NCBI RefSeq assembly: GCF_015694735.1
Contig: NZ_JADQDP010000008.1
Location: 86,044-150,043 of the forward strand
DNA: 64,000 nucleotides
Direction: 5' to 3'
Source: Hymenobacter properus
GTDB lineage: Bacteria > Bacteroidota > Bacteroidia > Cytophagales > Hymenobacteraceae
Shown here: positions 58,786 through 64,000 of the stretch, in pieces
Numbering within the stretch: the first letter of the stretch is position 1
Layout of the letters: each line of letters opens with the position of its first letter
Notes under the pieces: generated by a model
Database searches by the model: none
What the model saw: the letters and a program-made list of their open reading frames with translations, nothing else
Told to the model about the DNA's origin: nothing
Translations under genes and position numbers: made by a program

Positions 58786-59433
58786 ATGAAATCAAGCACT
58801 CAACTCCTCGTTGTGGGCCTGGCCCTGCTGGCTGGCCCGGCTTACGCGCAAATGCCGGCCGTCATCTCGGCTCCGATTGCCGAAGACCAGTCGCGTAAGC
58901 AGGTGGTGCACCAAGGCATTTCGACTACGCTGCTCGGCCAGGGCAAGGTGCTGGCGGGCGACATGACTAAGGTCAGCGGCCAGATTAAGGGCGTTATCGA
59001 CCAGACCCAGGCCCTGCACGACCAGTGGTACAGCAGCCTGCTGCAAATCAGTGCCGGCGTGCGCAACTACCGCCGGGTGCGGGAAATCTACAACCACCAG
59101 GGCGAGATGATTAACCAGTTTTCAGCCATCATTCCTGAACTGCGCACCAAGCAATTGTCACCGGCCCAGCTCAGCGAAGCCTCGACGGTATACCAAGGCA
59201 TTCTCACGGAAAACATTGCCCTGATGGGCGAGCTGGCCGGAGTGCTCAGCGCCAGCAAGGCCAAGATGACCGACCCGGAGCGCATCGAATTCATCGACAA
59301 CATTGCCGACCGCATCAGCGAGCAGCACAACCTGATGAACTACTTCAGCAGCAAGTGCCGGGCCATCGCGCAACAGCAGGCCCAGCAGGTGCAGGACCGC
59401 GAATCGATGCGCGCTTTCATGACGGCCCGCTAG
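58786..59433 (+). CDS. Tra-region periplasmic protein, TraI-like (copy 2)
   Basis: A 215-residue exported helical protein with a signal peptide ending at GPAYAQ. It aligns with the preceding gene over its full length, for example WYSSLLQISAGVRNYRRVRE against WYDGLLQVSSAVRGYRRVQS and TDPERIEFIDNIADRISEQ against TDADRMRFIDKLDAKITDQ, but identity is only moderate, so the duplication is old. The two may form a heteromeric pilus-tip or channel component. Confidence 0.75.
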   Translation: MKSSTQLLVVGLALLAGPAYAQMPAVISAPIAEDQSRKQVVHQGISTTLLGQGKVLAGDMTKVSGQIKGVIDQTQALHDQWYSSLLQISAGVRNYRRVREIYNHQGEMINQFSAIIPELRTKQLSPAQLSEASTVYQGILTENIALMGELAGVLSASKAKMTDPERIEFIDNIADRISEQHNLMNYFSSKCRAIAQQQAQQVQDRESMRAFMTAR

Positions 59434-59469
59434 CGCGGCAGCATCCTACCCAATTCCTACTTCCGACTT

Positions 59470-59856
59470 ATGAAAACTTTCCTTTTCCTGCCCTTGGCGC
59501 TGCTGGCTATCAGCTGCAGTTCCGAGGTGGCCAAGCCGGACCCACGGGTGGCCACCATTCACCAGCAGCACGAGCAGCTGCTGACCCAGCAAAAACAGTA
59601 CGTCGCGCTGCTTCCCACGCTCACTGGCCCCGAAAAGCTCAGCCCGGCCCATATCAAGGATTCGCAGCAGCGCTTCGCTGATATGGTGCAACAGAGCCAG
59701 GACAACCTGACCGCCCTAGACCAACTCGACCCGGCGAAGGCCCAGGAACCAGCGCAAACCGCGCTGGTCGGGGAATTGGCCGCTAAGGAAGCCGGCATTC
59801 TGGCGCGCGGTACCCGGCGGCTGGCCAATGTGCACGACGAGCATTACCTGCCCTAA
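59470..59856 (+). CDS. Small lipoprotein within the tra operon
   Basis: A 128-residue lipoprotein with lipobox LLAISC (Cys near residue 17). The mature part is a short helical rod rich in Gln, with no known motif. Lipoproteins in this position often provide surface or entry exclusion, or stabilise the channel; both are guesses here. It lies 36 bp after the TraI pair and before traJ. Confidence 0.65.
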   Translation: MKTFLFLPLALLAISCSSEVAKPDPRVATIHQQHEQLLTQQKQYVALLPTLTGPEKLSPAHIKDSQQRFADMVQQSQDNLTALDQLDPAKAQEPAQTALVGELAAKEAGILARGTRRLANVHDEHYLP

Positions 59857-59901
59857 GCTGCATTTCCTGACTTCCCATCCCTTCAACTTTCGAACTACCA
59901 C

Positions 59902-61014
59902 ATGGACCCAACTTCCATCGACCTCAACATGGCCCTGTATGAGCAAAAGCTCGAAGGGATTTATACTGAGATGCTGACGTTTACCGCGCAGTTCATCAAC
60001 CTGGGCCGCGCTATTGGTGGGGTGGGAGCATTGCTGTTCATCAGCAGCCGGGTGTGGGGCCACATTGCCCGGGCTGAGCCAATCGACTTCTTTCCACTGC
60101 TCCGGCCCTTCGCCATCGGGCTGGCCATTCTGCTGTTCGTGCCGCTGTGCTCGGGCCTGCGCGGCATCACCATGGCCGTGGCCCACGGCACCGATGCCAT
60201 TCGCCTCGGGCAACTGGGGGAAGTGAACCGGCTGACGGGTGAGCGGGACCGACTGGCCGCCGATGCCAAAGCCAAATCGGACATGCAGATAAACGAAAAA
60301 TACGAGGAAGACCTGGGCAAGCTCGGCGCGCTGGACATCGGTCGCAAAGCCACGCTGGCCATGAACCAGGTGCAATACTCAGTCGGCCAGAACTTTCGGG
60401 AGTGGACCAAATCCATCCTGGAACTGGGGGCATTGGCCGCCAAGCTAGCTATTAGCCTTATTTCTACTTTCCTGCTCGTGCTGCTAAGCGTGGCCGGGCC
60501 GCTGGCTTTCGGCATCGCCATCATTCCTGGTTTTGGCGGCGGGCTGATGAAGTGGTTTGGCTACTTCATCACGATTTCGCTGTGGGTGCCGGTGGCCAAC
60601 ATCTACGCGGCGGTACTGGCCCACGTGCAGGTCACGATGCTCAACAGCAACATCCAGCAGCTGCAGGCCGGCGGCAGCGTCGAGTCGGCCGACATCGGCT
60701 ACCTGTGCCTACTGGTGTTGGCCATCGTGGGCTACCTGATGGTGCCCAAGGCAGCCGATATGCTCATCGACGGCTCGGGGGTGGGCCGCGCCGCTACCTC
60801 ATTCATCACCACTACCACGGTGGGGGCAGCTGGCATCGCCGGGGCTACGGGCGGCGCAGGCCTGCGCACCGGGGCCGATGGCCTGGGAGCCGCCGTCGGC
60901 GCGGGCCAGGGCCTGGCCGGCATGGGCGGGAGCAGCAACGCCACGCGGGGCGAATCCTTCGGCCACCGGGCGGGCTCGGCGGTGCGTGAGCGAATCAATC
61001 GCCTGCGCAGCTAG
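59902..61014 (+). CDS. traJ: Conjugation protein TraJ (VirB6-like)
   Basis: A 370-residue polytopic membrane protein. Helices include GGVGALLFISSRVWGHIA, PFAIGLAILLFVPLCSGL and LLVLLSVAGPLAFGIAIIPG, and the conserved segment FGYFITISLWVPVANIYAAV precedes the periplasmic NSNIQQLQAGG. It matches TraJ of CTnDOT-type systems, a VirB6-like pore component. A Gly/Ala-rich C-terminus follows. It is placed as expected between the TraI-like genes and traK. Confidence 0.92.
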   Translation: MDPTSIDLNMALYEQKLEGIYTEMLTFTAQFINLGRAIGGVGALLFISSRVWGHIARAEPIDFFPLLRPFAIGLAILLFVPLCSGLRGITMAVAHGTDAIRLGQLGEVNRLTGERDRLAADAKAKSDMQINEKYEEDLGKLGALDIGRKATLAMNQVQYSVGQNFREWTKSILELGALAAKLAISLISTFLLVLLSVAGPLAFGIAIIPGFGGGLMKWFGYFITISLWVPVANIYAAVLAHVQVTMLNSNIQQLQAGGSVESADIGYLCLLVLAIVGYLMVPKAADMLIDGSGVGRAATSFITTTTVGAAGIAGATGGAGLRTGADGLGAAVGAGQGLAGMGGSSNATRGESFGHRAGSAVRERINRLRS

Positions 61015-61053
61015 GCAGAGCCGCTCCTCATTCTTTCACTTTACCATCCCGCT

Positions 61054-61668
61054 ATGTTCGCATCCCTTAAAACCATCGACTCGGCTTTCCAGCAGGTCAA
61101 AACCCTGGCGCTGCTCTTCATTGTCGCGGTGCTGGTACTGGCTGGCACCATTGCCTACTTCGCGTTTCAGTCCACTAACGCGGCGGCCAACCGCATCTAC
61201 GTGCTGGAAGGTGGGCAGCTGCTCACGGCTGGGGCGCAGGATGCGCGGGCCAACCGGCCGGTGGAAGCCCGCAGCCACGTCACGCGCTTTCACGAGCTGT
61301 TTTTTACCCTCGACCCGGACCAGAAGGCCATCGACAGCAACGTAAACAAGGCCCTGTACCTGGCCGACAATTCGGCCAAGCGGCAGTACGAGAACTTCAA
61401 GGAGAAGGGCTTCTACAATGATTTGATTGCCGCCAACATCAGCCTGGAAATGACCGTGGATAGCGTGGTGGTCACCAACTCGCGGCCGATGGTAGCCCGC
61501 TGCTACGGGCACCAGCGCGTCATTCGGGCCACCTCGGTTACGAACCGCAACTTTCTCTCTGAATGCTCGCTGCGCGACGTGACCCGCTCGGAAAACAACC
61601 CCCACGGCTTCCTGATGGAGAACTGGCGGGTGCTGAAGAATGAGGATTTGAACACCCAGCCCCGCTAA
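61054..61668 (+). CDS. traK: Conjugation protein TraK (VirB8-like)
   Basis: A 204-residue protein with one N-terminal helix (LALLFIVAVLVLAGTIAYFA) and a periplasmic domain of VirB8/TraK type. The conserved RFHELFFTLDPDQKAIDSNV and YNDLIAANISLEMTVDSV segments are seen, and the C-terminus ends with GFLMENWRVLKNEDL. It nucleates the mating channel with TraM and TraN. It lies 9 bp upstream of traM. Confidence 0.93.
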   Translation: MFASLKTIDSAFQQVKTLALLFIVAVLVLAGTIAYFAFQSTNAAANRIYVLEGGQLLTAGAQDARANRPVEARSHVTRFHELFFTLDPDQKAIDSNVNKALYLADNSAKRQYENFKEKGFYNDLIAANISLEMTVDSVVVTNSRPMVARCYGHQRVIRATSVTNRNFLSECSLRDVTRSENNPHGFLMENWRVLKNEDLNTQPR

Positions 61669-61677
61669 TCTGCTCCC

Positions 61678-62871
61678 ATGGAAACCAAACCGCACGACGC
61701 GCAATTTCTTCGCACCCGCAAGATGGCCACCTTCCTACCGGTGGTGGGTGTGCCCTTTCTGGCCGTGATGTTCTACCTGGGCGGCGGTGGGCAGGGTACG
61801 CCGGCAGCAGCGCAGAGCACCGCAACCGGCTTCAATACTAACCTGCCCAAAGCGGAAAAGACCACTATCACCACCAGCAAGCTCGAAGCCTATGCCAGCC
61901 CGGTTGATTCCATGCGGAACCGGGGCCTGGTCGATGCCAAGCTGGACACGGCGAAAGGCACCGGCCTGGCCTACGGCATTGGGGCCGATGGGAAAGCCGG
62001 CCCCAATGGCTCGGTGGATAAATCGGTGGCCGCCGCCCAGCAGCAACTCATTGCCGCGCAGCAGGCCCAACTCAATGGCGGTGCCAATACTTCTGCCGCC
62101 CCGGCGACCCAACCCGGAGCTCTCACGCCGCAGGAACAAATGGAGCTGATGCGCACGCAGCACGAGCGCGACCTGGCCGAGCAAAAGGCGCAGTTACAGA
62201 TGGCCGCGATGCTGGCCCAGTCGAACAGCGCCGGTGGGGGAGGGGCGGCTCCCAGGGCGGTGGCCGTGGCTCCTAAAAGGAAGAAGCCCAGCACCCGGCT
62301 GCGCGCCGTGGACGATGATGCCGTGGTATCACGCCTGGGCTCCAACGGGCCGGGGCGCAAGCGCACGGCCTCTTTTCAGGGCTTCGATGCCGAAACCGGC
62401 ACGGGCGGCGATGGTAACACGCTACCCGCTGTCATCCACGAATCGCAGGAAGTCGTGAGTGGCTCACTGGTGAAGATGCGTCTCACCGAGTCGGCCGTTA
62501 TCAACGGCCACTCGCTGCCGGCCAACACATTCATCTACGGCAAGTGCAGCCTGGCCGGTGAGCGGCTCAGCATTACCATTGAAACGCTCAAATCAGGCAA
62601 CAGCGTATTTCCGGCGGCGCTGGAAGTGTACGACGTGGACGGGCTGGAAGGCCTGCACATTCCCGGTGCAATCACCCGCGACGCCGCCAAGCAGGCCGGC
62701 GCGGAAAGCCTGGGCGCGGCCGATATGATGACCATGAGCGCCAACCCCGCGACCGCCGCGGCCGGCGTGGCGGTGAGCGCCGTGAAGGGCATTGGCCAGA
62801 AGAAAATCCGTCTGGTCAAAGTCCGCCTCAAGGCCGGGTACAACGTGATGCTCAAAGTAGACAAAGACTAA
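61678..62871 (+). CDS. traM: Conjugation protein TraM (VirB10-like)
   Basis: A 397-residue protein. One N-terminal helix (MATFLPVVGVPFLAVMFYLG) is followed by a long periplasmic linker of Ala/Gln-rich helix (EQMELMRTQHERDLAEQKAQ) and a basic patch (APKRKKPSTRLR). The C-terminal beta domain contains VVSGSLVKMRLTESAVINGH and ITIETLKSGNSVFPAALEVY, typical of TraM/VirB10. It spans the envelope and joins inner and outer parts of the channel. It lies 12 bp before traN. Confidence 0.92.
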   Translation: METKPHDAQFLRTRKMATFLPVVGVPFLAVMFYLGGGGQGTPAAAQSTATGFNTNLPKAEKTTITTSKLEAYASPVDSMRNRGLVDAKLDTAKGTGLAYGIGADGKAGPNGSVDKSVAAAQQQLIAAQQAQLNGGANTSAAPATQPGALTPQEQMELMRTQHERDLAEQKAQLQMAAMLAQSNSAGGGGAAPRAVAVAPKRKKPSTRLRAVDDDAVVSRLGSNGPGRKRTASFQGFDAETGTGGDGNTLPAVIHESQEVVSGSLVKMRLTESAVINGHSLPANTFIYGKCSLAGERLSITIETLKSGNSVFPAALEVYDVDGLEGLHIPGAITRDAAKQAGAESLGAADMMTMSANPATAAAGVAVSAVKGIGQKKIRLVKVRLKAGYNVMLKVDKD

Positions 62872-62883
62872 CGACTCCCTCCC

Positions 62884-63747
62884 ATGAAAACCACCCTATT
62901 TGCTACTAGCGCCCTTTTACTCGGCCTGGCGGCTGCCCCGGTGCGGGCCCAAACCTCGGCCGCCCGGATGCTCCAATACTCGGAAGCCAACAAGCTGCCG
63001 ACTTACCCACTCTACATCAGCGACCAGAAAACGACCCACCTGGTATTTCCCTTTCCGGTCACTTACGTCGACCTGGGCAGCTCGGGCCTGATTGCCGCCA
63101 AGGCCACCGGTGCGGAAAACATCGTGCGGGTGAAAGCTGCTTCGGCCGGCTTTCCGGAGTCGAATATGACGGTGCTCACCTCAGATGGTAAGCTGTATTC
63201 CTTCGTGGTGAACTACCAGCACGACCCCAAGGTGCTCAGCCTCGACCTGGGCGCGGCCGGGTCGGCCTCGTCGGCACAGGGCGAAGCCATTTTATCAAAC
63301 TCGCCCATCCCGCAGGGCAACCTGGATGCTTACTCCCGGCAAGCGCTGGCGGCGGGCGGCACCTCGGCCAGCGAGAGTGCCAACCAACTCAGCGTGCGCG
63401 CCGGCAACGTAGGCTACAAGCAGGAAACCCTGTTTTTCCCGCTGCACGTTGCCAATAAGTCGAACGTGACTTACGACGTGGACTTCGTCAAATTCTACAT
63501 TCAGGATAAGCAGGTGGCCAAGCGCACGGCCGAGCAGGCCCTGGAAATCACGCCCATCTACGTCTTCAACGGCGGGCTGAAAAAGATTGACGCCAAAGGC
63601 CAGCTGGAACAGGTCTACATCTTCAAGAAATTCACCATCCCCGAGCAGAAGCAGCTCATCATCGAGGTGTATGAGAAGGGCGGCGGGCGCAACATTAAGC
63701 TCAAGCTGGCGAATTCTGACCTGCTCAAAGCTCGCTCGTTCAAGTAG
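62884..63747 (+). CDS. traN: Conjugation protein TraN (VirB9-like)
   Basis: A 287-residue exported protein; the signal peptide ends at APVRAQ. Beta-rich repeats include TTHLVFPFPVTYVDLGSSGL, the conserved NMTVLTSDGKLYSFVVNYQH and LFFPLHVANKSNVTYDVDFV. It matches TraN of CTnDOT-type systems and VirB9, the outer-membrane core partner of TraM. It is the last complete gene in the window. Confidence 0.93.
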   Translation: MKTTLFATSALLLGLAAAPVRAQTSAARMLQYSEANKLPTYPLYISDQKTTHLVFPFPVTYVDLGSSGLIAAKATGAENIVRVKAASAGFPESNMTVLTSDGKLYSFVVNYQHDPKVLSLDLGAAGSASSAQGEAILSNSPIPQGNLDAYSRQALAAGGTSASESANQLSVRAGNVGYKQETLFFPLHVANKSNVTYDVDFVKFYIQDKQVAKRTAEQALEITPIYVFNGGLKKIDAKGQLEQVYIFKKFTIPEQKQLIIEVYEKGGGRNIKLKLANSDLLKARSFK

Positions 63748-63896
63748 TGGGTGGCCCGTTCACGAAGCAGTCCACCCGTTCAGAAACGGCCAAACAGGAA
63801 CACCAATGCTTCATTCGCCGTTTAGAAGCAGCTAAGGGCATTCGATTTCCCGCTGAAACAGCGGTGAGGCAGGTTCCTTCCACTATTCGCACTTCT
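63748..63896. other. Short intergenic region after traN
   Basis: About 150 bases without a supported gene. An open frame crosses it from inside traN (63587-63835), but it is a shadow of traN codons. No terminator or promoter is clear, so the next gene may continue the operon. Confidence 0.4.
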
Positions 63897-64000
63897 ATGT
63901 CAGACTACCAAAGAGGACTCGACGAAGGCCGCAACGAGCAGTACTCCTACCAAGCCTCGCGGCAGGTGGGGCAAGGGCTTGGCAAGCTGATTGGCTGGGT
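63897..64000 (+). CDS. Partial hypothetical protein, truncated by the window end
   Basis: Only the first 34 codons are present, beginning SDYQRGLDEGRNEQYSYQ and continuing with a Gly/Gln-rich stretch that could start a hydrophobic or flexible segment. It lies 149 bp after traN in the same direction, where CTnDOT-type regions have traO or other accessory genes, but the sequence is too short to assign. Confidence 0.45.
   Translation, partial: MSDYQRGLDEGRNEQYSYQASRQVGQGLGKLIGW

Noticed and set aside
63587..63835. 82-codon open frame crossing the traN stop
   Set aside because: Most of it overlaps traN in another frame with Ser/Arg-rich content; no start or domain supports it.
1..64000. CRISPR arrays, tRNA or rRNA genes, complete insertion sequences
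   Set aside because: No regularly spaced direct repeats, cloverleaf sequences, rRNA segments or transposase genes were recognised. The GCAACTTT copies are irregularly spaced and too short for CRISPR repeats.

Overview
The window is high-GC DNA that most resembles a chromosome or large plasmid of the Bacteroidota, probably a Hymenobacter-like member of the Cytophagales. This rests on Bacteroidota-type conjugation genes (TraE/F/G/J/K/M/N order, DUF4133/DUF4134/DUF3408/DUF3945 families), promoter -7 boxes of the TAnnTTTG type, paired LytTR regulators and the style of the Cox and sulfide:quinone oxidoreductase proteins. The genus is an inference. No rRNA, tRNA, CRISPR array or complete insertion sequence was seen.

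Region 1 (1-10.8 kb) is metal and toxic-compound handling. It holds the 3' end of a P1B-type metal ATPase, two DUF305 lipoproteins, a ZIP-like transporter and a small protein. On the other strand lie a TolC / RND pump / periplasmic adaptor operon and a TlpA-like thioredoxin with its own promoter.

Region 2 (10.9-34.1 kb) begins with a HEPN-like protein and a 5'-nucleotidase, then becomes a sulfur-oxidation island. An ArsR-family repressor is followed by a TauE/SafE exporter, a persulfide dioxygenase fused to two rhodanese domains, a free rhodanese, a two-piece YeeE/YedE-like transporter split around a SAM methyltransferase, a TsdA-like diheme cytochrome, an OprD-like porin, a DsrE protein and an MFS transporter. 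After a low-GC insertion (GIY-YIG-like protein) come an AraC regulator, cytochrome oxidase subunits II and I, small membrane proteins, a 1-Cys peroxiredoxin, a human-SQOR-like sulfide:quinone oxidoreductase, a frameshifted unknown gene, a cytoplasmic nucleotidase-fold protein with a SoxB-like motif, and DUF202 and DUF2892 membrane proteins. Together they suggest import or diffusion of sulfide and thiosulfate, oxidation through persulfide to sulfite or tetrathionate, export of the products, and electron delivery to quinone and a terminal oxidase. An inverted repeat ATGAA-N6-TTCAT recurs at the arsR promoter, before tauE and at the tlpA promoter, which suggests one small regulon.

Region 3 (34.2 kb to the end) is a conjugative element. 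Leftward genes are a Toprim protein, a DUF3945 protein, a TraG/VirD4 coupling protein, a relaxase and MobC. A 700-bp AT-rich non-coding region follows with an oriT-like nested hairpin and an iteron-like set of GCAACTTT octamers. Rightward come ParA and a DUF3408 protein. A cargo block (44.5-53.7 kb) carries two histidine kinase/LytTR pairs, an ECF sigma factor, a diheme cytochrome and two alpha/beta hydrolases. The mating-pair-formation operon traE-F-G-(I,I')-lipoprotein-J-K-M-N runs off the right edge. Two promoters of the element, at 38.65 kb and 53.95 kb, share an almost identical extended -7 sequence.
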